NCBI GenBank assembly: GCA_028564925.1 | Contig: CM053026.1 | Location: forward strand, 134,279,155 to 134,343,154 | Direction: 5' to 3' | From: Lithobates sylvaticus | Lineage: Eukaryota; Chordata; Amphibia; Anura; Ranidae | Length of the DNA stretch: 64,000 bases | Part shown: positions 55,554-64,000 of the stretch, in pieces | Position numbering within the stretch: the first letter of the stretch is position 1 | Layout: each line of letters begins with the position of its first letter | Program-made: the position numbers and the translations under genes | The notes under the pieces: generated by a model | Databases searched by the model: none | What the model saw: the letters and a program-made list of their open reading frames with translations, nothing else | Told to the model about the DNA's origin: nothing

Positions 55554-56345
55554 TAACTATAAATTATTATAACAAATAATATAATAATAATAATAATAAT
55601 TATTCAATAATGTAATCAACTCAAAAACACTGAAATTTGCTCAGTTGCAGAATTGTCGCTGTCATTACTTTTAGTGTTCGATGATAAATTTCCCCACAAA
55701 TCACTATCGCTCAATTCTGCAAGTGATTCTAATTTATTATCGCTGTTTTCTAGCTGGTCCTAAAGCACTTTTTACGTAAAGGGACATTTTTTGGTTGCTA
55801 TGGACAATCTCCAGTTTCCTGGCATAAAGAATAGTATTTATAATATAAAACTGCATACAGAGCACTGGACAAACCACTAGGGACAAAGGGGGTATGTAAT
55901 TATGTGATACAGTACTGTAAAGTGGAAGATTACAGTATACTGTATCTATACTGTGTTTTTTACTTTTTGAATTTGGCGCCGAACTCCGTCCTCGTGCGTT
56001 GCAACACTCGCAGGGAACAGAGCTCGGCACTGTGAAATATCGAGCGAGACATAGCGGCTCGCAGATCACAGCGGGGAGACATCGCAGGATCCAGGGGACA
56101 AGGTAAGTAAACCTCTACATGGATCCTGCGATGCGATCCCGAGTCTGGCTCGGGAATACCGCTTTTGGTACTGAAATCTCACCCGAGCCAGACTCAGGAA
56201 TACCGCCAGGGAGGTTAACCTGCTAGCATGTATTTAAAGTGTGGGAGGGAAACCCATGAAAACACAAGGAGAACATGCAAACTCCATGCAGATAATGCTC
56301 TGGGATTTGAACCAAGAACCCTTGTGCTGCAAACCAGGAATGCTA
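55255..56345 (-). repeat. tRNA-type SINE split by a TTAA MITE
   Basis: 55255-55301 (CATTCACATACTAAGGCCAA ... CCAATTAA) and 56215-56345 join at TTAA to give the order seen at 57680-57782 (GTGGGAGGAAACC...). The right part holds GGGATTTGAACC (minus strand GGTTCAAATCCC, a good match to the pol III B box) and, further right, TTAGTAGTTAGC on the minus strand, an A-box-like stretch. The SINE is thus on the minus strand with its tRNA-like head to the right. Confidence 0.65.
55298..56218. mobile_element. TTAA MITE, second copy of the 34647 family
   Basis: TTAA at 55298-55301 and 56215-56218, ends CCTCCCTGGCGGTATGATT and AATACCGCCAGGGAGG. It carries a (TA)n run at 55493-55541 absent from the copy at 34647, and lacks that copy's nested Harbinger-type MITE. 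Near the right end an inverted pair GAGTCTGGCTCGGG / CCGAGCCAGACTC is seen (56141-56190). Confidence 0.93.
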
Positions 56346-57372
56346 ACTACTAATTCACAGATTATTTACCCACACTTTTGCCCTTCATATTTACAATTGG
56401 AACAATGTTTATTGTTAAATGAATCGATCGTTTAGACAGTAACATAACTAATGTGAACTCAATCTGTTGTGAAAAAGGCGTCATTAAAAATCTTGGATGG
56501 AATATTTCTCAGGATGCTGCCATCCGTGCAATAGGTTCCAAAAATATAGATATATTCTTGTTGTTTAGGAGATTGCCTCTAAGAAAAACCAAGAAGCAGT
56601 GTTCTGGAGGCTTATTAGGGAAGAGCTAGCTGGGTTCCCTAATCATCAGTCTGCAACAGGCTTTTCAATTTCAAAGCCAAGGTAACTGGCTGTAGCTGGG
56701 GACTGTTCCTGTCAGGGCTCAGGAGGAAGCAGGGGCTAAGACATGCCTGTGATCTTTGGTTGCATAAAATACTGAGTGACATAGGGCTTTGCTGCACAAA
56801 CATTGGCCACATTTACTTGAGGGTATGTTCAGTTAACATACCTACTTGATTAGCTTGTGCTTGGACAAAAGGGATTTATTTTGTGGGGCTGAATTTCAGT
56901 TGTGCTTTCTGCTGCAAGCCTGAAGCCATTGTTATACAGCTGAGCTGTGGAACCTGTACAATAGACTGTAGGCAGGGAAGTGAATTTATGGCAACCCTGA
57001 CAGCATTATCACTTGTGTGGACTCATCATGCTTTCCCTGCTTTCGTTGTGTGGCGGAACTCTCACTCTATCTATCTGATCTATTGCTGTCTCTTTCTTTA
57101 CGGTCTGTGTTTTTCGATCATTAGTGCCGTTCTATAATTTTGTTTTTGAAGAAAAAAAAGTTTGGTAGCTAAAGTATACTGTAACTGCACTTTATTATAG
57201 AACTATGGCTTCCTATTAAATAAAAAAAAAGTGTGCTGCAGCACTTTCTTATAAAGTTTTCTCTTGCAAAGTCCAACAATATCTGGCAGTGATATCAACC
57301 TAAAGCACCGTCCTGTGATGGTGTGGCAACAATGCGGCACTGCTCCTCAAATCAGAGCAGTGTTGCCACTCT
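56346..57372. other. Spacer without recognised gene
   Basis: Anonymous AT-rich sequence. A small ORF at 56883-57137 has cysteine-rich and hydrophobic stretches but no family resemblance and no splice or promoter context; I leave it out. Confidence 0.5.
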
Positions 57373-57977
57373 AAAGCCTCGTACACATGCTTTGATTTTC
57401 GGACGACATAACGTCTGATTTTTGTGGCATGCTAGTCCCATGTCAAAAGTGAAGAGGTTACTAACAATATGAGAATTTTCGTTTGACAACATCAGAAGTG
57501 ACGTAACGAGTTGAATAGTTTTGTATGTATTCTTTCATTTCTGAGCATGCATAGTTTCATAGTTTCATAGTTTCATAGTAGGTAAGGTTGAATAAAGACA
57601 TCAGTCCATCCAGTTCAACCCTGTGTCTACAATTGTCCCTATCCCTGTACATTGCACACTCACATCGGTCCCTACCCTCAAGAAGCCCACAATCCATTCA
57701 TATACTATGGCCAATTAACCTACCTTCATGTCTTTAGATTGTGGGAGGAAACCAGAGTACCCGGAGGAAACCCACGCAGTCTTGCTCTTACGATTTTTTT
57801 TGTACGAAAACCATACTAATGAAATGAGAAAAATGTTACAGTGTGCATATCCAGCTTTTGTCTGACGAAAAAGTGAAATCGTCTGTCGAAAGCACTGTAC
57901 TAACGGTAAGATTTGCGGACGATCAGTCGTCGTAACACAATTGACATCCAAAAATCAAAGTGTGTGTACGGGCCTTT
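57373..57977. mobile_element. Harbinger-type MITE split by a SINE
   Basis: Left end AAGCCTCGTACACATGCTTT and right end AAAGTGTGTGTACGGGCCTTT are inverted copies in a TAA/TTA context. The two halves are separated by the SINE at 57547-57782. Related in its CGTACACA ends to the MITEs at 34748 and 58658. Confidence 0.8.
57547..57782 (+). repeat. SINE-like repeat, fragment 2
   Basis: Begins with three tandem TAGTTTCA units, then AATAAAGACATCAGTCCATC, as at 9840, and ends GAGTACCCGGAGGAAACCCA then CGCAG. It links the two shorter fragments in this window into one family. The tRNA-like head seen at 56300 is absent here. Confidence 0.75.
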
Positions 57978-58386
57978 ACATAGGCTATGTCTGCTTGCAC
58001 TACAGTGGAAGAAAAAAAAATACAAGGAGCGTGCCTATAAGAATGTCATTGCTGATTTACAAGCCTCTAACTTGTCAATTGGCATTGGATTGGAGAGTTT
58101 TTTTTTTTTTTCTTGGGAGAGTGCATGTGATCAGCACAGGGCCAATCAGCACTCTCCAGACAGAGGGTCAGGGGTCCTGCATCCTGATAGGATAGCCAGT
58201 GCAGTATGAACACTCCTCCTACAAGCTTTAACCAGGCACTGATAGAAATCACAAGACTGCTTTAACTGCTGATAAGAAAAGGTAATTAGCAGTTTATATT
58301 ATTCTAAATTATTGCATTTCCATGTTCTGTGTACTGTGGGAGACCAGATATAGTGAATGCAGGTCCTGGATTTAGTAACACTTTAA
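57978..58386. repeat. Unclassified repeat ending at TTAA
   Basis: GGATTTAGTAACACTTTAA (to 58385) has the form of the TTAA repeat ends in this window, and the sequence is GC-richer than its flanks. The left end is not found. Low confidence. Confidence 0.35.
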
Positions 58387-58654
58387 GTGTCAAAAAGTGT
58401 GGTGACATGCAGTGGGGTGAGTTGTGCTGCATAAAATGTGGATATGCTCAATGGCACTGCACCTTAACACAGCATTATGGTGTGAACAGGACACATAAAA
58501 GAACATTGTTTTGTACAGATCAGTGTAGTTCAATGGAGATGGTGTGTCACCTGTACTGAAAGTGTTTGGAAATTCAGAATTTGGAGTTGTCACCACAACT
58601 AGAATAATGATATAATAATAATCTTCCAATGGTGATACTTAGTGCAGTGACAAC
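58387..58654. other. Short spacer
   Basis: Nothing recognised. Confidence 0.4.
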
Positions 58655-58657
58655 TAA

Positions 58658-59046
58658 TGCCGCGTACACACGGTCGGAATTCTCATCGGAAAAAGCTCTG
58701 ATGGTTTTCCCGTCTGACGGAATTTCGCTCAAACTGTCTTGCCTACACACGGTCACACCAAATTCCGATGGTCAGTAACACAGAGGCATAAAACACGTTC
58801 AACAGCACTATAAAAGGGAAGTTTAATGCTTCCGAGCATGCGTCGAATTGTTTCCGAGCATGCGTCGGAATTTTGCGTGTCGGAATTGCATACACACGAT
58901 CGGAAAATCAGAACAGGTTCTCAATCCAAAGTCCGTCAGAAATTCCAACAGAAAAAGACCGATGGGCATACACACGGTCGGAAAATCCATTGAAAAGCTC
59001 CCATCGGACTGTTTCCATCGGAAATTCCGACCGTGTGTACGCGGCA
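58658..59046. mobile_element. Harbinger-type MITE, copy 2 of the 34748 family
   Basis: TAA at 58655-58657 and 59047-59049 flank ends TGCCGCGTACACACGGTCGG and ATTCCGACCGTGTGTACGC. Opposite orientation to 34748: the block GAGCATGCGTCGAATTG (58840) corresponds to CAATTCGACGCATGCTC there. Confidence 0.93.
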
Positions 59047-59049
59047 TAA

Positions 59050-60069
59050 GAGGTAATTTATCTCCCTTCACAGACATTTCCCCTTACTTCTGTTATGTCT
59101 ACAGAACAAGAAGTAAAGGCAGATCTCCCCAATGTAACACAGATAGAAAGATAGAAAGATAACTAGGCAGGGGTTTTAACCCCTTACTACTCCATCTAAG
59201 ATGAACATGTTTTAGATACTCTTTAAGAAGGATGATCACTGCCTCTTGCCAGATGATTTTTTTCAGCTGGAGGAAGAACTGAGACCTAGGTCCGCAAACC
59301 TCTTGTCAGCAAAGGTGACCCCTCCACATTTTCATGTTTTAAGACTGCTAGGATAAATACAAAAAGGTAATTCCTAGTGAAAGTGCAATTGTATCCTAAA
59401 TATTAGACTGAAAATATTATGTATATGCATGCAATGGCAGATTGGGTGTCTAAATTAGTTGTAATAAGACTCAGAGGCTGATTTGCTAAACTTTCAGTGG
59501 TAGGTGTTTGATTCAATACCGAATCAGTTTAAGGGGGGCATTTTTATATTATTTAAATTTCTTTTGAACCTAACTGGGTGCTGGAAGTGAACAAAGGCCA
59601 CTACAGAAATCAGTGCCTTACTACTTTTGCCTCTAAAGGCATGCTGGAATTCCATATAGAGGTTACATGTATAATAAACTGAACACAAATCTGTCATAAT
59701 ATTCTGAGAAAATTGCTTCTGTGTTTTGGACATTCATGCATTATGCCCTTGAATGCCATACTCATTTAATGTCTGGGGAATTATCTTTCGATGATAGACC
59801 AGTTCTACTTGTCATATGCTTGAATATGCAATATATCATAGGCTGACTGAGAAATATTTTAGGGACTAAAGGACACTTTGCTATTTTCTATACTGTTCAT
59901 GGAATATTATACTTGTTTCCAAATTTCACATTCTCTTCCTAGTGAACGCAACATGCTGTAACTATATTGAAAATTATATTTAAATATTTTAGTTATGTTG
60001 ATAATAAATAACCAAATCTCAAGGAAGTATACAGTACATTTTTAATTAACCATTGATAAGTAATATGCC
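59050..60069. other. Spacer without recognised gene
   Basis: 59050-59160 (CCCTTACTTCTGTTATGTC and AACAAGAAGTAAAGGCAGAT form an imperfect inverted pair) may be a MITE remnant. The rest is anonymous. Confidence 0.4.
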
Positions 60070-60600
60070 CTGCAAAAATGGGAACTGCAGACTCACTCCC
60101 TCTCTTGGCTAAAAGCACCAACAACCTCAGCTAGGGTGCGATACCTCACCCATCTGTCTGCACCTTTCCCAATAAACAGTGGGACCTGGCAAGGATGGTC
60201 CCTCATCTCTTCTTATTTGCTCAGGAAACACTGACACACCTTATCACATCCAATGTGACTCAAATCTTACCAAATAACCTTGTTCATGGATGATCTGTTC
60301 CTAACCTTAACTCAAACGTTTATCACCCTCCCGGTTCTATTCTCTGCCCTTAAAAGCTGCTCTAAAATATTGGGCCTCATTATTAACACAAGTAAATCAT
60401 CAGCTCTTAATATATCCCCTCCAGAGACAGGCATAACCTCTTTTAAACAACATTTTTATTTTATTTGGTCTACATCTCATCTAGACAACATGGGAATATG
60501 CTTCACCCATTTCCACCAGAACTTGTATGCAGCCAATTACACCCTGACCCTTCGGGAACCTCAAAACCCTTATTTCCTCTTGGTCTCATTATAAATTGTT
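60070..60600 (+). pseudogene. L1/Tx1 reverse transcriptase scrap
   Basis: Text around 60180-60300 corresponds to the GTxQGCPLSxxLF block and the catalytic FMDD (FMDDLFLTLT, 60280), followed by LGLIINTSKSSALNIS (60370) and FIWSTSHLDNMGI (60460), the segment after the active site in L1-clade enzymes. Frames change several times and both ends are lost: an old fragment. Confidence 0.75.
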
Positions 60601-60817
60601 CTAAATGGGGGAAAATAATGCCATAAAATGGCTATATTAGCAACAATTCTCTATTCTCTGTTCCACACTTGGTAATTAAGTGTTGCAGCATTTCCTTTTT
60701 TTTGTTACTATTTTTAACGTGAAGTCATTTTTCTTTAAACAGTCACTGTTATTATTTACTAAAAAACATTCATCAACATCAAAAAATTGGCTAGTATCTG
60801 TATTTCAACATTTCTAA

Positions 60818-61113
60818 GGGCAAGTTCACACCAGACCTGCACTGTAGTTACAATCTCCAATATTAAGTTAATGACACTGCAAATGCAGGGCTGAAATATA
60901 GTGCATTTGCGCACTCGGAATCACATGCAAGTACCATGCAATGCGTTTGCAGTGAGTTTTCAAAGGTAGTGCATGCGCTACTTTTGGTGCAGTGCGGTGC
61001 AATTTCAGCCAAATCAAAATGAACGCATTAAAGTTGCACCACACAGAACTGCATACAATTTGCACAGGAACGCACATCACGTTCCTGTGTGATTCCCGGT
61101 GTGAACCAGTTCT
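60818..61113. mobile_element. MITE with GTTCACACC ends
   Basis: Ends GGGCAAGTTCACACCAG and GGTGTGAACCAGTTC are imperfect inverted copies, with TAA at 60815-60817 and 61114-61116. The interior has GCATTTGCG/CGCAAATGC-like palindromes. The target length fits a Harbinger-type element. Confidence 0.75.
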
Positions 61114-61194
61114 TAATGGTCAATGTTTGTGACTTATATCAATGAACTAGGCAGTCCAAGCATTCCTCAATGATGACTTAATGATAATATACAC

Positions 61195-61342
61195 CAGGGA
61201 TCTCCAAACTACGAACCTCCAGCTGTTGCAGAACTACACATCTCATAAGGCATTGTAAGACTCTGACGTTCACAAACATGGCTAGGCATGATGGGAATTG
61301 TAGTTCTTGGACAACTGGAGGGCCATATATTGGAGAGCCCTG
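61195..61342. mobile_element. 148-bp hAT-type MITE
   Basis: Starts CAGGGATCTCCAAACT and ends ATATTGGAGAGCCCTG. Internal arms CAGCTGTTGCAGAACTACA / TGTAGTTCTTGGACAACTG pair imperfectly. The flanks share TACAC but not a full 8-bp duplication, so it is old. Similar in plan to 43551-43686. Confidence 0.75.
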
Positions 61343-62339
61343 CTTTACACCCTCAGCAACTGTCCCTGATCATGTTATACAATAAACCTAAAAGAACTAA
61401 AGAAAACACAACTATTACTAGTTTATAGTTAACATGAGGAGCCTCTCACTTACAGCTGACCTTTTTTACTTTCCTTTTTTTTAAGGTGCACCAACTGGAA
61501 GAAAACCAATATTTCATAAAGATTTGGGCCTGTAGCAGTCAATGATTCAATAAAGACAAATACTCTCCATTAACGCGATTAACATGGTTGATTACAGTGT
61601 ACATTTATAAACATTGGATTGGTGGACTGTTATTTCCCTAGCACTATTTATAAACACCATTAGAGACAACAACTTGAGCAATCTGTCCATCTGCTAACAG
61701 CTGTGTACCTAGTGGCTCGGTACCAAGTGATTGCTGTGAAAGTCAATAGCAGTGATCACATTCCAATATAACATTTGAGATCCCCTTCTTCCTCTTACAA
61801 CATAGGAAGGAGATGTAGTAAGTTGTTAATGGAATGAATGGATGACTGAATAAATGAATCTTCAGTAGCAGCTGCTGATCTATTTATTCAGTTTAACTTA
61901 CACCGGGGTTGTTTTTTTTTTAACTCTTTCATTCCCCTTTAGTGTTCTACTGTATATATTTAATCTCCAGCCTGTCTTTGTATGTGACCTGTATATTACT
62001 CCTTCACCTCCTTTTTTCTGCATGTTTGCATGTGAACTCCTTCATCCTCCTGTGTGAGTTTGGGGCCAAACACCCACAGGGCTGCCAAATTGGGAGCAGT
62101 GGCTGTGTTCGTGCAGCCACTGCATCTCAATTGACATGAATGAGTCTGCCTGCACGGGGATGTGCTCTCATGCCTGGTGTGGTCAGCTTGAAAATGAAAA
62201 GCAGGGAAACTGGCAGAATTACAAGGTATTTCACACAAATGAAGCAAGGAGAACAGGATACAACAGACACATATCAGGAAAATGAAATGGTGGGTTGACA
62301 TATTCTGTAAGTACACCAGTGTTAATGAGGCCTATAGTA
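61343..62339. other. Spacer without recognised gene
   Basis: AT-rich; 62060-62160 has GCAGTGGCTGTG/CAGCCACTGC, a short hairpin of possible MITE origin. No coding signal. Confidence 0.45.
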
Positions 62340-62745
62340 AAAAAAAAAAATAATTACTACCAAAAGAAAGCCCCATCTGTCGCAAAAATTATATAAAACG
62401 AATCTGTGGCCCAGAAAACTGCATAGTGTGCCACTTAGGCTCTCTTGAATGCGATACAAGTCCTAGGCATCCGCTGCTGGGAGTGCTGTCATGGGACAGA
62501 GTTTGTCCCGGCTCCTGTAATGACTTGTGGTAGAGAAAGGTCTCCCTAGAGCTGCACATCCATGTTATCCCTAGGGTGAGTGTGTGAGTCTCACACACTC
62601 ACCCTAGGGATAATGCGAATGTGCGGCTTTAGGGAGACCTTTCTCTACCGCAATAAAATTAATCTGGCTACAGTGTTGTATGATTGAGGAATTGTCAGTC
62701 AAACTATCATAGCACTGAAAAATAGTCTGGTAATGAAGGGGTTTA
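62340..62745 (+). mobile_element. TTAA-type MITE, 3' part, with an inserted hairpin
   Basis: 62340-62390 (AATTACTACCAAAAGAAAGC) and 62650-62745 (TGTTGTATGATTGAGGAATT, CTGAAAAATAGTCTGG, GGGGTTTAA) match successive parts of 24998-25985. The sequence 62396-62649 between them is foreign to the family and contains the hairpin. Confidence 0.65.
62529..62649. repeat. 121-bp hairpin, almost perfect
   Basis: GGTAGAGAAAGGTCTCCCTA at the left and TAGGGAGACCTTTCTCTACC at the right pair, through ATCCCTAGGGTGAGTGTGTG / CACACACTCACCCTAGGGAT, to a centre at 62589 (GTGTGAGTCTCACAC), with only a few mismatches in the middle of each arm and essentially no loop. Confidence 0.95.
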
Positions 62746-62748
62746 ACA

Positions 62749-63785
62749 AGATGGTACTTAAGTGGTTTCTGTTCATGAGGTTTTCTTGGCAAGGATACTG
62801 GAGTGGGTTGCCGTTTCCTTCTCCAGTGAAGCAACAGTTAGAACAGGACATGGAACAACTGACTGGTCCAAATTTGAGAAAGGAGTGCGGCAAGTATGTA
62901 CTGTAATTTGTCACCCTGCTTTTTTAACTTATATACAGAGCACATCATGCGAAATGCCAGGATCGATGAATCACAAGCCAGAATTAGGATCGCCGGGAGA
63001 AATATCAACAACCTGAGATATGCAGACGATACCACACTATGGTATGGCAGAAAGTGAAGAAGAACTAAAGAGTCTCTTAATGAAGGTTAAAGAGGAGTGC
63101 TCAAAAGCTGGCCTGAAATTGAACATTAAGAAAACTAAGATCATTGCAACCAGTCCCATCACTCCTTGGCAAATAGAAGGAGAAGAAATGGAAACAGTGA
63201 CACATTTTAGCTTTCTAGGCTCCAAGATCACAGCAGACAGTGACTGTAGCCATGAAATTAAGAGACGCTTGCTTCTTGGGAGGAAAGCAATGCCAAACCT
63301 AGACAACATTATAAAAAGCAGAGACATACCCCTACCGGCAAAGTGTTGTATTGTCAAAGCTATGTTATTCCCAGTAGCAATGGCTGTGAAAGTTGGACCA
63401 TAAGGAAGGCTGAATGCCAAAGAATTTATGCTTTTGAACTATGGTGTTGGAGAAGACTCTTAGAAGTCCCTTGGACAGCAAGAAGATCAAACCAGTCAAT
63501 CTTGAAGGACATCAAGACTGAATATTCACTGGAAGGACAGATCCTGAAGCTTGAATACTTTGGCCACCTATTGCAAAGAGAGGACTCATTGGAAAAGACC
63601 CTGATGCATGGAAGGATAAAGGAAAAGAGGATGACAGAAAACAAGATGGATAGACAGCATCATCGAAACAATGAACATGAAGTTAAGCAAGCTCTTGGAG
63701 GCAGTGGAGGACAGAAAACCCTGACGCACCATGGTCCATGAGGTCACGAAGAGTTGGAAATGAATAAACGACTGAACAACATAAC
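62749..63785 (+). mobile_element. BovB-type RTE LINE, 5'-truncated
   Basis: The 5' part contains TACTGGAGTGGGTTGCCG and TTTCCTTCTCCAGTG, wording well known from BovB-related repeats. It is followed by reverse transcriptase coding and a 3' end AACGACTGAACAAC (about 63765-63780), the usual BovB ending. About 1.04 kb of the roughly 3.2-kb family length remains, so it is truncated at the 5' side as typical for LINEs. A neighbouring TTAA MITE lies directly to the left. Confidence 0.9.
62830..63740 (+). pseudogene. BovB reverse transcriptase, C-terminal half
   Basis: This encodes part of the RTE-clade polymerase used for target-primed reverse transcription. Visible: a segment before the active site (HIMRNARIDESQARIRIAGR, about 62940-63000), NINNLRYADDTTLW with the catalytic YADD (about 63005-63042), then in another frame ESEEELKSLLMKVKEECSKA with GLKLNIKKTKI (63029-63145), FLGSKITADSDCSHEIKRRL and LLGRKAMPNLDNIIKSRDI (63210-63330), and in a third frame GCESWTIRKAECQR, FELWCWRRLLEVPWTARRSN with QSILKDIK (63380-63530) and YFGHLLQREDSLEKTLMHGR (63557-63616). 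Two or three frame changes inactivate it, yet the residues follow the BovB consensus as I remember it closely. Confidence 0.9.
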
Positions 63786-64000
63786 TCAAGTAGTTAAAGG
63801 AAGTTACCTTCAGCTACTGTAAACCTCTGTTTTTATTGCTCTCTGTGACCTCACTGAGGAGATTTTGTATCACTCAAACACAGATAACAATAAATGTCTG
63901 ACATGACCACACAAGAAGGAAGAAGAAATCTTCCCAGTGGGATCACAAGCTACAATAAAGACCAGAGAAAGGCACTGGTTTAGAATCTTTCACCTTTTCA
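63786..64000. other. Right edge, no gene
   Basis: Anonymous sequence after the BovB 3' end. Confidence 0.5.

Noticed and set aside
56300-56345. A tRNA gene (B-box match)
   Set aside because: Only box-like motifs within a SINE are present; no cloverleaf with paired arms can be drawn.
56883-57137. 84-codon ORF with cysteines and a hydrophobic tail
   Set aside because: No homology recognised and no supporting signals; likely random.

Overview
The window looks like repeat-packed, non-coding DNA from a large amphibian genome, most likely a ranoid (true-frog type) frog. The evidence is the mixture of repeats: Tc1-like, hAT, TTAA-flanked (PiggyBac-type) and TAA-flanked (Harbinger-type) elements, L1/Tx1-clade, CR1/L2-type and BovB LINEs, tRNA-type SINEs, a Ngaro-like tyrosine-recombinase retroelement and Ty3/gypsy remains, with long AT-rich spacers. 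I could not support any host gene, exon or structural RNA gene. Almost every protein-like stretch is a decayed transposon protein, so this is intergenic or deep intronic sequence.

Layout. 1-3776: an old hAT element that runs in from the left, holding an inverted-repeat MITE that itself holds a complete non-autonomous hAT (1173-3055) with perfect 8-bp target duplications. 3777-7866: spacer with LINE and MITE pieces. 7867-10440: a broken Ty3/gypsy fossil with two LTRs, a nested hAT left end and a SINE. 10441-13490: mostly anonymous AT-rich DNA. 13490-15225: an L1 fragment on the minus strand. 15748-26200: a Tc1-like element of about 1.6 kb swollen to 10.4 kb by nested insertions (L1, in which lies an hAT piece, in which lies an L2-type LINE; plus a TTAA MITE). 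26319-30606: MITE, CR1/L2-type LINE pieces and a well-preserved 5'-truncated L1. 33311-40319: a complete-ended hAT with decayed transposase and a 36-bp minisatellite. 40851-44061: a probable solo LTR and a second Tc1-like element holding two MITEs. 44103-49609: a Ngaro-like fossil with split direct repeats. 49610-54063: an hAT right end, a solo LTR, a GC-rich TTAA MITE with three TCTCGCGAGA palindromes, and an L1 5' end interrupted by another solo LTR. 54093-62745: MITEs, SINEs, an L1 scrap and a perfect-looking hairpin. 62749-63785: a BovB-type RTE LINE.

How the parts work together. They do not form a pathway. They form a stratified record: many insertions are bounded by clear target duplications, so the relative order of activity can be read directly. 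The most notable items are the BovB LINE (a family known for horizontal transfer), the split-repeat Ngaro architecture, the four-layer nest in Tc1, repeat-rich leader regions in the hAT and Ngaro elements, and several long DNA hairpins. Boundaries without stated duplications are approximate, and family names come from motif recognition by eye, not from database searches.
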